In this document: positions 1-6,688 of the stretch, in pieces
Numbering within the stretch: the first letter of the stretch is position 1
How the letters are laid out: each line of letters opens with the position of its first letter
Assembly (NCBI GenBank): GCA_028281965.1
Contig: JANQIY010000400.1
Coordinates: 1 to 41,824 of the forward strand
From: Candidatus Gastranaerophilales bacterium
GTDB lineage: Bacteria; Cyanobacteriota; Vampirovibrionia; Gastranaerophilales; UBA9971
DNA: 41,824 bases
Direction of reading: 5' to 3'
Notes under the pieces: model-generated
What the model saw: the letters and a program-made list of their open reading frames with translations, nothing else
Told to the model about the DNA's origin: nothing
The model's database searches: none
Position numbers and translations under genes: made by a program

Positions 1-164
1 TAACCCCATTATGACTATTATAAAATAACTTTAGGGGTTTTAAAAAATATAAAACTTCCTATTTTATATAACAATTTATAAAAATGTAGGGAAGCAAGCG
101 CACAAACCCTCATTGCAGGCTGCGCTTGAGGACTATCAACACAGTTTGAAAAATTCAGAAAATT
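1..164. other. Intergenic stretch with two inverted repeats, no gene
   Basis: I see no convincing coding frame here. AACCCC at 2-7 pairs with GGGGTT at 34-39 and is followed by a short T/A run, so it may terminate a gene ending to the left of the window. A second perfect 8-bp inverted repeat, CAAGCGCA at 95-102 and TGCGCTTG at 121-128, encloses an 18-nt loop. It could be part of a small RNA or a processed 3' end. Nothing identifies a known RNA family. Confidence 0.35.
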
Positions 165-207
165 AACCGGTCTATAACTGGTTTTTAGCTAACCCGCCAC
201 CGGGGTT
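165..207 (-). terminator. Possible trxA terminator (two short hairpins)
   Basis: Downstream of the trxA stop on the minus strand there are two hairpins: AACCC 191-195 with GGGTT 203-207, then AACCGG 165-170 with CTGGTT 178-183. Past the second, the minus-strand transcript reads through a modest T-rich stretch. The U tract is weak, so this is only a plausible intrinsic terminator. Confidence 0.35.
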
Positions 208-254
208 ATTTAATTCCGATTACGAATTGCATATATTCAAGATTTGCCAAAAAA

Positions 255-578
255 CTAAAGGTATTTTTCAATGGTTGAAACAAGGTTCTGCTTTTGCATA
301 AGACCTACCAGCCTTTCAACAGCTTCACCTTTATTGAATATAAGAATACTCGGAATACCGCTTATACTGTATTCCTGGGCAGTGCGTATATTTTCGTCCG
401 TGTTAAGCTTTAAAACCTTAATTTTGCCTTTGTATTCCTCAGCTATTTCATCAATAATAGGAGAGATTTTCCTGCAAGGACCGCACCATGGCGCCCAGAA
501 GTCAACCAGCACAGGAACTTCCGCCTGTTTGACCTCCTGTTCAAAGCTTGCATCGTCTACTTTTATTGCATCAGACAT
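255..578 (-). CDS. trxA: Thioredoxin
   Basis: This is a 107-residue thioredoxin, the usual length for the family, acting as the cytoplasmic dithiol-disulfide oxidoreductase that keeps client proteins reduced. The active-site sequence WCGPC is at residues 31-35, and the cis-proline before the substrate groove (GIPS) is at residue 76. Both match classical thioredoxin numbering. I set the start at the ATG at 578, not 21 bases upstream, because AAGGAG lies about 8 bases before it on the minus strand and MSDAIKV is a typical thioredoxin beginning. It is transcribed divergently from the permease gene to its right, from a shared 100-bp intergenic region. Nothing looks damaged. Confidence 0.97.
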   Translation of the reverse strand: MSDAIKVDDASFEQEVKQAEVPVLVDFWAPWCGPCRKISPIIDEIAEEYKGKIKVLKLNTDENIRTAQEYSISGIPSILIFNKGEAVERLVGLMQKQNLVSTIEKYL

Positions 579-611
579 TTTTTTCTCCTTAAAGTACAAA
601 AATGTTCGGGA

Positions 612-650
612 TTTACTATAGTATTATAAAATAATATAATACTATGACAA
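612..650. promoter_or_regulatory. Overlapping divergent promoters for trxA and the permease gene
   Basis: A perfect 11-bp inverted repeat (ATAGTATTATA at 618-628, TATAATACTAT at 635-645) carries the -10 elements of both directions. Rightward: TTTACT at 612-617, 17-bp spacer, TATAAT at 635-640. Leftward: TTGTCA (complement of 645-650), 16-bp spacer, TATAAT (complement of 623-628). The palindrome could also bind a shared regulator, which is inference. Confidence 0.55.
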
Positions 651-676
651 GTTAAAACCATTATAACCTCAAAAAA

Positions 677-1813
677 ATGAACGAAATTATTACAAAAGCA
701 AAAAAATTTCATCTGGGCATACTCGACAGGTATTTACTAAAACAGCTTCTGGAGACGTTTTTTCCCGGAATAGTCGTTTTTACCTCGCTGGTTTTCGCCT
801 CAGACCAGTTTTTATACCTTGTTAAGCAAATTTCCAATTACGGAATCCCTTTTAAAGTTGCATTTCTTGCTGTTCTTTTGCAAATGCCTTATATTATAGT
901 TTTTACAATACCCATGGCAATTTTGCTCGCTACAATCCTTACCTTTAACCGCTTTAACACCAACAACGAAATTACTATAATGAGGGCATGCGGGATAAAC
1001 TTGAGAAGACTTGCGCTTCCTGTTTTGATTTTTAGCTTTGCAGCAGCGATCAGCAGCTTTTTTATAAACGAGTTTGTTGTTCCGGCAGCAAATACCCAGG
1101 CAAGAAACCTTATGTTATGGGCTATAATGCAAAAAAACCTTCCTGATTCCAAAACAAACTTTTCATTTAAGGAGTTTGACGTTAACAAACAGCTGAAAAG
1201 ACTGTTTTATATAAATAAATATGAAAATAAAAACATAGAAGGCGTAACCGTGCTGGATTTGTCTCGCAAAGAGATGATACAGGTTATGCAGGCAAAGCGG
1301 GCCGAGGCTATGCCTGATAAGTGGAAGTTCTATGATGCTGTAAACTATACGATTTCCCGCAACGGAAAAATAATGAATACGGCAGTTTTCAAAGAATCCT
1401 CAATGAACACTGTTTTTAACCTTAATAAACTGAAAAAACTGCACAAAGCCGGGGAGCTAAACTTTTTCGAGCTGGCAAAATACATAAACAGTATAGAAAA
1501 AGAGGAAAAAGACAACCCTGAGCTTGCGGAACTTAGAATAAGGCTTTATGAAAAGATTTCACTGCCTGCAACGTGTTTTTTAATCTCCATTATAGGGATT
1601 CCTCTTGCTATTACACCTCCCAGAGCCAGGTTTAACAGGGGATTATTATTTAGCATACTTATAATATTCCTTTATTACATATTGAGAGCTGTATCAACAT
1701 CCCTTGGCGAGGCTCAAATATTGACTCCCCTGCTTGCCGCGTGGTCTCCAAACATAATTATACTTATTTCCGGTTGCCTGCTTTTTTATCAAAAAGAGTT
1801 TCTTGTAAGGTAA
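677..1813 (+). CDS. LptF/LptG-family (YjgP/YjgQ) permease
   Basis: This 378-residue inner-membrane protein has the YjgP/YjgQ architecture. An N-terminal block of hydrophobic helices lies at roughly residues 25-135, a soluble periplasmic domain follows at about 140-290, and three further helices at about 295-372. The family forms the membrane part of the LptB2FG transporter that extracts lipopolysaccharide and sends it to the outer membrane, so the cell is probably Gram-negative with LPS-like lipid. Characteristic stretches are the early EITIMRACG segment and the GIPLAI helix near residue 310. Length is normal. Which paralogue it is (LptF or LptG) cannot be told from one gene. No strong ribosome-binding site precedes the ATG at 677. 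It is transcribed divergently from trxA. Confidence 0.88.
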   Translation: MNEIITKAKKFHLGILDRYLLKQLLETFFPGIVVFTSLVFASDQFLYLVKQISNYGIPFKVAFLAVLLQMPYIIVFTIPMAILLATILTFNRFNTNNEITIMRACGINLRRLALPVLIFSFAAAISSFFINEFVVPAANTQARNLMLWAIMQKNLPDSKTNFSFKEFDVNKQLKRLFYINKYENKNIEGVTVLDLSRKEMIQVMQAKRAEAMPDKWKFYDAVNYTISRNGKIMNTAVFKESSMNTVFNLNKLKKLHKAGELNFFELAKYINSIEKEEKDNPELAELRIRLYEKISLPATCFLISIIGIPLAITPPRARFNRGLLFSILIIFLYYILRAVSTSLGEAQILTPLLAAWSPNIIILISGCLLFYQKEFLVR

Positions 1814-1865
1814 AATACAATTTCAATGAAAAGTATTTCCCCTTGTTTTAAATCCCTAAAATATC

Positions 1866-1881
1866 TGGTATAGTTTATAAT
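1866..1881 (+). promoter_or_regulatory. Extended -10 promoter for the 1916-3580 operon
   Basis: TGGTATAGT at 1866-1874 is an extended -10 element, overlapped just downstream by a second candidate, TATAAT at 1876-1881. No good -35 lies at the right distance, which fits the extended -10 class. Transcription from here would start 30-45 bases before the ATG at 1916. Confidence 0.4.
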
Positions 1882-1915
1882 AATTATGTAAAAATAAGAT
1901 TTTTATGGAAACATT

Positions 1916-2584
1916 ATGCAAGCAGTACCCAAAAATGTATTTAAATTTTTAATACAGGAAATTATAAGCCTGCCGGTATGGATAAAACAGATTATTTACC
2001 TTGAATTAAGGCAGCAACTTGAGTCTTCTGAGATGAAGAGTTATTTCAGGTCAACTTCAAAAGATAATTGTTTTCAGCTTTATATACCCAGGCTAACATA
2101 TGCGGGCAAAAAAGAAATTGAAAAAAGGACAGGTAATTATAAAGAGGGAGTTTATAGCTTACTGGAAGGCGCTTTTCAGGAATTAAGCATTATTGAAATA
2201 GCTGTCTCAAATAACTGGAGCTTTTATGAGTGTTCAAAAACATTTCTTGAAGCAGTTGACAATGAAGTTATCATCAACCCGACTTCACCTGTTATAAGAG
2301 GAACAGTCCTTTATATGGCAGGAAGAATAAGACTTGGCGAATACTTTGTTAAAATCGGCAAAATTAATATGGAACAACTTGATGAAGCGCTTAGAAACCA
2401 GAAATACATTGAAGATTCCATTGGAGACAGGCCGGGATTGGCAGATATTTTAATAGACCTTGAGTTTTTAACAAAAGAAGATACCGAAGGTATACTATTT
2501 TTGAAAAAAGACTCTGAAAGCGTATACAAGCCTACTTTGACAGAAGATAACGAGTTATTTGCAAAAATAGAAGCGGGAAATTAG
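1916..2584 (+). CDS. Uncharacterised protein with C-terminal MshEN/GspE-N-like region
   Basis: I do not recognise this 222-residue protein as a named family. Its N-terminal 120 residues are soluble and mixed-charge with no clear motif. Residues from about 135 to 190 resemble the small helical repeats at the N-terminus of type II secretion/pilus ATPases (GspE_N or MshEN). The pattern of a glycine-leucine pair, a hydrophobic run, then 'hydrophobic-x-EQLDEAL' appears twice, as RLGEYFVKIGKINMEQLDEA and LADILIDLEFLTKEDTE. Such modules often bind nucleotides or cyclic di-GMP, but binding here is not shown. The gene lies 6 bases before the asparaginase gene on the same strand, so the two are probably co-transcribed. 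There is no signal peptide or membrane helix. Confidence 0.7.
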   Translation: MQAVPKNVFKFLIQEIISLPVWIKQIIYLELRQQLESSEMKSYFRSTSKDNCFQLYIPRLTYAGKKEIEKRTGNYKEGVYSLLEGAFQELSIIEIAVSNNWSFYECSKTFLEAVDNEVIINPTSPVIRGTVLYMAGRIRLGEYFVKIGKINMEQLDEALRNQKYIEDSIGDRPGLADILIDLEFLTKEDTEGILFLKKDSESVYKPTLTEDNELFAKIEAGN

Positions 2585-2590
2585 GTTTTT

Positions 2591-3580
2591 ATGCAGCCCG
2601 AACCTCTTGTAATGACCGAGCGGGGAAACTTTCCGGAAAAGCTTCATTACGGGTTTATTCAGCTTATTAATGAAAATTCTGAAATTATCCTGAAAATCGG
2701 AGAGGGTGAAAAAACTCCTTTTCCTTTCCGATCAGGGGCAAAACCTTTGCAGGCAACGGCAGTTATTGACTCCCGGGCTTATGAATACTTTAATTTCACT
2801 GACAAAGAACTTGCAATCATCTGCGCCTCGCATGCGGGTACTTCTGTTCATATTGAAAAAGTTGCCGGGATTTTAAAAAAAATTGGGCTGGCCGGGGAAA
2901 ACTTACAGTGTGGAGCTCATATGCCCCTGGATGCCTCGGAAAAAGAAAATTTTATAAAACATGATGCACAGCCCAATGCTTTTCATAATAACTGTTCGGG
3001 AAAACATGCCGGCATGCTTGCTGTTTGCGTTAAAAATAACTGGGATGTTTCTGATTATCTTAATATTAGCCACCCTCTCCAGGAAATGATAATGCAAAAT
3101 ATCAAGGACTTGTGCAAGCTTGAAAAACTTCCTGAAACTGCGCTGGATGGATGTTCCGCACCCGTTCCCGTGATGCCTCATCACAATATGGGCGTCGGTT
3201 TTTTAAACCTGTTATTAAACCCCAAATACAGCCCGTTAAAAAATGCTATAGCCCAAAACCCATATATAATAGGGGGAAATAACAGACTGGACAGTGAAAT
3301 AATCGCGGCTTCCGGAGGGAAACTTATAGCAAAAGTAGCTGCAGAAGGGGTATGCATCGTGGCAAATCTCGAGCTCCGGCAGGTTTTAGTGGTTAAAATA
3401 ATTGATGCCGATTCCAAAGCACGTTCGATAGTCACAATTGATTCCCTCATAAAACTTGGCTGGTTAGGGAAAAAACAGGTTCAGTTGTCTGAAAAACTTG
3501 ATAATTTATATAAAAAACAGATTACAAACTGGAAAAAGCAGGTCGTAGGCGAGATAAAAACTCTTTTTATGAATTATTAA
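2591..3580 (+). CDS. L-asparaginase II family protein (Rhizobium AnsA-type)
   Basis: This 329-residue protein belongs to the asparaginase II family exemplified by the Rhizobium etli enzyme, which hydrolyses asparagine to aspartate and ammonia and is unrelated to the E. coli AnsA/AnsB fold. Diagnostic motifs are all present: RSGAKP with Ser48 and Lys51 (the S-x-x-K pair of the serine-hydrolase-like active site), CSGKHAGML at about residue 135, and DGCSAP at about 189. The conserved cysteines are the expected metal-site residues. No signal peptide is visible, so it is cytoplasmic. It is the second gene of a probable two-gene operon with the 1916 gene. It is the last host gene before the attachment-site repeat, so its 3' side marks the edge of the island insertion. 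A start at the ATG at 2612 is also possible. Confidence 0.88.
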   Translation: MQPEPLVMTERGNFPEKLHYGFIQLINENSEIILKIGEGEKTPFPFRSGAKPLQATAVIDSRAYEYFNFTDKELAIICASHAGTSVHIEKVAGILKKIGLAGENLQCGAHMPLDASEKENFIKHDAQPNAFHNNCSGKHAGMLAVCVKNNWDVSDYLNISHPLQEMIMQNIKDLCKLEKLPETALDGCSAPVPVMPHHNMGVGFLNLLLNPKYSPLKNAIAQNPYIIGGNNRLDSEIIAASGGKLIAKVAAEGVCIVANLELRQVLVVKIIDADSKARSIVTIDSLIKLGWLGKKQVQLSEKLDNLYKKQITNWKKQVVGEIKTLFMNY

Positions 3581-3643
3581 AAAAACGGTAGTTAACCCCA
3601 ATCTCTAATTAGCCAAAAGCCAGGATATGACTATGCAATTAGC

Positions 3644-3663
3644 AACTCGAGTAGAATCGAGTT
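3644..3663. terminator. Hairpin downstream of the asparaginase gene
   Basis: AACTCGA at 3644-3650 and TCGAGTT at 3657-3663 form a perfect 7-bp stem with a 6-nt loop, about 65 bases after the asparaginase stop. The run of T residues expected of an intrinsic terminator is missing, so it may be a terminator or a 3' stabilising hairpin. The rest of 3581-3724 shows no gene. Confidence 0.35.
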
Positions 3664-3724
3664 AGTTAAGTGAAATAAAAAGCCTTTATAGTTGAGATTA
3701 ACAAGTTTGAATATGTAGAGGTGA

Positions 3725-3780
3725 TTTTGAAAAGTGGTGCGCCTGGCGGGATTCGAACCCACGACCTACGGCTTCGGAGA
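3725..3780. repeat. Attachment site 1: tRNA-Arg 3' remnant, left end of Island A
   Basis: Positions 3738-3780 are identical to the 3' 43 bases of the intact tRNA-Arg gene at 37050-37123, from discriminator base to anticodon loop, in the same orientation. The identity stops abruptly at 3781. Compared with the second remnant at 18486-18541 the identity extends 13 more bases outward, to 56 bp. It is not a functional tRNA: the acceptor 5' strand, D arm and 5' half of the anticodon arm are absent. This is the outer direct repeat left when a tyrosine recombinase integrates into a tRNA 3' end. Confidence 0.93.
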
Positions 3781-4045
3781 TAGAATTAACGTTTTTTAGT
3801 GCATTTATCACGCCTAGTAAATTTTAGTTAAAATTCTTTGTTTATAAGGCTTTTCAGGCTTAACTATTTGCTTGTCTTTTGTTTGAATTTTCAGCTTGTT
3901 TCAGAATTTTTGAAACAAAATTGAAACAAAAAACAACTTTTTATATTTCTACAATATGTATGCGCTAAGAAAAAATTTATAATCTATATGTTGATTTTAT
4001 CACGTTGAATCGATTTTTTATAATTTAGATCAATTCTTAAAAAAC
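3781..4045. other. Gene-free left end of Island A with short repeated motif
   Basis: No supportable gene lies between the attachment repeat and the first 77-bp repeat. At about 3905-3935 the motif TTGAAACAAAA occurs twice in close succession, with a related TGTTTCA just before it. Paired short repeats just inside an attachment site are typical of integrase arm-binding sites. I did not find the same motif at the other end of Island A, so this is weak. Confidence 0.35.
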
Positions 4046-4122
4046 TGAGACCAACCAGAGGCTCCCTGTTAAAAGTTACGGAATACATATATATAAACTA
4101 ATATGCAAAATTAAAACCTTTT
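4046..4122. repeat. 77-bp direct repeat, copy 1 (right of the DUF4143 gene's stop)
   Basis: This stretch matches 5498-5574 at 68 of 77 positions without gaps. Eight of the nine differences are transitions. The two copies lie in the same orientation on either side of the DUF4143 ATPase gene. In this copy GAGACC and GGCTC can form a short imperfect hairpin, but that pairing is not kept in the other copy. I find no third copy in the window. Confidence 0.85.
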
Positions 4123-4175
4123 ACTCCTGTACACTAGGCTGTTTGAATAAAATTTTTAAATTACCTAACAAAAAA

Positions 4176-5360
4176 TCAGGTAAGAAATTCAAGATAATTT
4201 TTTCTGTCGATTTTTTTAACTGTGGCATTTTCATAGTTATCAATAAATGATTTTGGAACTTTAAATTTTGCATTTTCATTCCATTTAAATTCATAGCCAT
4301 CAAGCTGTCCTGAATGTTCTTCGATATAATCAACTTCCTTGCCTGCATAAGTCCGCCAGAAATAAGAATTTACTAAGTTTTTATTTATTGAATTGTATTT
4401 TACTCTTTCAATAATACAAAAGTTTTCCCATAAAGCACCTGTATCCATCCTTATATCAAGAGGATTATAATTTTGTATAAGACTGTTTCTTATACCAAGG
4501 TCATAAAAATAAACTTTAATTTTTTTATTCAGCTCTTTTCGCGGGTTTCTGCTAAAAGACCATAAAATGTGAATTATAAAGCTTTCCTGTAACAGGTATA
4601 AATAATTGTCTATGGTATGAACGCTTACGCCTACAAGGTTTGAAAGTTCATTAATAGATACTTCATTGCCTACCTGTAAAGCCAACGCCTTAAGCAACTT
4701 TAGAATAATATCAGTTCTTTTCAGATTTTCTATTTCAAAAATATCTCTGTAAAGATAGCTGCTTGATACCTCATCAAGTTTATTTTGGGCTTCTGCTTCT
4801 GATTTTTCGTATAAAAGAGTAATAACTTCAGGATACGAACCGAACCTTAACAAATTTTCTAGAGTTGCGGGAGAAAACATATCATAATTTTTGCTTATTT
4901 CCTGAACAGAAGCCGGATAAAGCCTGAAAACCTTTGTTCTTCCTGTCATTGGCTCTTTTAGCTTGTTTCCCAAATCAAAACTGGATGAACCAGTTGCTAT
5001 AATTTGATATTCAGGATAAGTGTCAACTATAATTTTCAGGGTAAGCCCAATATCTCTTATCTTTTGGGCTTCATCAAGGATTATGATTTCTGAATTACCC
5101 AAAAAAGATTTAAGTTTAATATGGTCTGTTGTTTCAAGATTTTCCTTGTTTGAAATAAGTTCACAGTTTATATAACGAGCTTTTTCGGGATATTTATTCA
5201 GGATATTTTTTACAAGCGTGGTTTTACCAACTTGTCTTGCACCATAGATTATAATTGCGTTTCTTTTTGGGACAGGATGTTTAGTATAATTTTCAGCCTC
5301 CTGAATAATCTGATCTTCTACCTGTTTTTGAACAAGCCTGTTTATCATAACTTTCACCAT
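4176..5360 (-). CDS. AAA-family ATPase with DUF4143 domain
   Basis: This 394-residue protein has the common two-part layout of the AAA_14/DUF4143 family. The N-terminal ATPase has a Walker A motif GARQVGKT at residues 40-47 (Lys46), Walker B ILDEAQ ending at residue 99, and a sensor-like GSSSFDLG. A winged-helix-like linker follows, then a C-terminal DUF4143 region from about residue 220. Near the end, EVDYIEE...YEFKWN has the spacing of a PD-(D/E)XK nuclease-like fold, but catalytic competence is not shown. The family is frequent in genomic islands and has no agreed function. The start is uncertain: ATG at 5360 lacks a ribosome-binding site, and ATG at 5348 is an alternative. The gene sits alone between two 77-bp direct repeats, so it may be a cassette inserted as a unit. 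Confidence 0.85.
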   Translation of the reverse strand: MVKVMINRLVQKQVEDQIIQEAENYTKHPVPKRNAIIIYGARQVGKTTLVKNILNKYPEKARYINCELISNKENLETTDHIKLKSFLGNSEIIILDEAQKIRDIGLTLKIIVDTYPEYQIIATGSSSFDLGNKLKEPMTGRTKVFRLYPASVQEISKNYDMFSPATLENLLRFGSYPEVITLLYEKSEAEAQNKLDEVSSSYLYRDIFEIENLKRTDIILKLLKALALQVGNEVSINELSNLVGVSVHTIDNYLYLLQESFIIHILWSFSRNPRKELNKKIKVYFYDLGIRNSLIQNYNPLDIRMDTGALWENFCIIERVKYNSINKNLVNSYFWRTYAGKEVDYIEEHSGQLDGYEFKWNENAKFKVPKSFIDNYENATVKKIDRKNYLEFLT

Positions 5361-5497
5361 TTTTATAAAAATTAACTTTGTACTTCAAATTTTAACACAA
5401 TTTTTTGAAGTAGAAAATAGTTTTTATTAGTTATTTCAAATTAAGTATTTTATAGAATGCTTTAGCATTAATACACTTAATTTATTTTTCTGTTTTT

Positions 5498-5574
5498 TGA
5501 GACCAACCAGAAACTCTCTGTTAAAAGTTATGGAACGCTTATATATAAACTAATATACAAAATTAAAACTTTTT
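5498..5574. repeat. 77-bp direct repeat, copy 2 (upstream of the DUF4143 gene)
   Basis: Second copy of the repeat described at 4046-4122, 88% identical. It lies about 140 bases upstream of the DUF4143 start and about 90 bases before the GIY-YIG gene. Read on the minus strand it contains AT-rich TATATA-type sequence that could serve as a promoter for the ATPase gene, but no clear -35/-10 pair stands out. Confidence 0.85.
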
Positions 5575-5664
5575 GTAATTTGTAATTCAGAAAAATAAAC
5601 TTTTAGTGATTATTTACATGTTTTTTGTAAAATAAGTTTACGTCAAGTGTTTAAAGGAAATTTT

Positions 5665-6561
5665 ATGAGTGGAAGAACAATAAAACTCTTTATTATGGGA
5701 GATAAATACAAAAATCTTAAATCTGCTGAGTTAAGTAATTGGACAGGTAAAGCTTTTATTGGTGAAAGAAAGCATGTCCAAACTATTCAATCAGTTGAAG
5801 AATTACAAGCTCCCGGAATTTATTTTTTATTATCAACAAACGAAGAAACCAATCAGACTATTTTGTATATTGGCGAAGCTGATGAAGCAGCATCACGACT
5901 CAAGCAGCATCATAAAAAAGATTGGTGGGATAAATTTGTTGTTTTTACAAGCAAAGATTCTAATTTAACCAAAGCACATGTAAGATATTTAGAAAAAGAG
6001 TTCTATGAAGTTGCTAAGACAAATTTTACAACTATTGAATTAAAAAATGGCTCAACACCAACAGGCTCAAACTTGCCTGAATGTGATAAAGCTGATATGT
6101 CAGTCTTTAAAGACAACTTGATTTTTATTATGGATAACTTAGGTGTTATTAATTTTGCTCAACTTAATCAAGAAGAAAAAGCTTTAACAAAAGAAGAAAA
6201 AATATTTTATTTAAACCTTACTAAAGATAGAAAAGATAAAGACGGTAATTTCTTGGGCGCAAAACTTGTTATTACTGATAATGGATATAAATTGCTTCAA
6301 GGATCTTTTGTTGAAGCAACTCCTAGAGAAAGTTTTAAAACTCATAATTATTTTAAATTAAGACAAAAGCTTGAAAAAGAATTATTTACTACAAGCGAAG
6401 TGAAAGGAGCTTTAATCACAATAAAAGACATTCCTTTTACTTCACCGTCAGCAGCAGCTGCAATAGTTAAAAACAGAGCAATTAATGGCAAAGATGCCTG
6501 GAAATTAGAAGATGGAATCACAATAGATGAATATGAATCAGAGATTAATTTTAATGAATAA
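5665..6561 (+). CDS. GIY-YIG nuclease with C-terminal DUF4357
   Basis: This 298-residue protein has an N-terminal GIY-YIG nuclease domain with GIY at residues 51-53, YIG at 68-70, Arg78 in the SRLKQH helix, and a glutamate in RYLEKEF at about residue 111, matching the family's catalytic set. The C-terminal 90 residues match DUF4357, including the typical FTSPSAAAAIV and GKDAWKL stretches. DUF4357 is often fused to such nucleases near restriction-modification genes. I chose the ATG at 5665 because AAAGG precedes it at good distance; the GTG at 5647 has no such site. It converges on the methyltransferase-specificity gene across a strong hairpin. The pair could be a nuclease-methylase restriction system, but they are not co-transcribed, so that is inference. 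Confidence 0.88.
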   Translation: MSGRTIKLFIMGDKYKNLKSAELSNWTGKAFIGERKHVQTIQSVEELQAPGIYFLLSTNEETNQTILYIGEADEAASRLKQHHKKDWWDKFVVFTSKDSNLTKAHVRYLEKEFYEVAKTNFTTIELKNGSTPTGSNLPECDKADMSVFKDNLIFIMDNLGVINFAQLNQEEKALTKEEKIFYLNLTKDRKDKDGNFLGAKLVITDNGYKLLQGSFVEATPRESFKTHNYFKLRQKLEKELFTTSEVKGALITIKDIPFTSPSAAAAIVKNRAINGKDAWKLEDGITIDEYESEINFNE

Positions 6562-6640
6562 TTTTATTTGAATTAATTAAAAACTTGTTTATAATAAAAA
6601 AGAGGCGCAAGCTGATTAAAGAACTATAAAATTATCTTTT

Positions 6641-6674
6641 GAAAAAGTACTATTAGCACAAGTAGTACTTTTTC
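6641..6674. terminator. Bidirectional terminator between convergent genes
   Basis: A perfect 12-bp stem (GAAAAAGTACTA at 6641-6652, TAGTACTTTTTC at 6663-6674) with a 10-nt loop lies between the convergent nuclease and methyltransferase genes. The A-tract on one side and T-tract on the other let it work as an intrinsic terminator in either direction. Confidence 0.7.
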
Positions 6675-6688
6675 ATTTATTATGACAA

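Noticed and set aside
84-102. ATGTAGGGAAGC resembling the 3' part of a TPP riboswitch
   Set aside because: The upstream CUGAGA and GGGGUGC boxes are missing, and the nearby genes have no link to thiamine.
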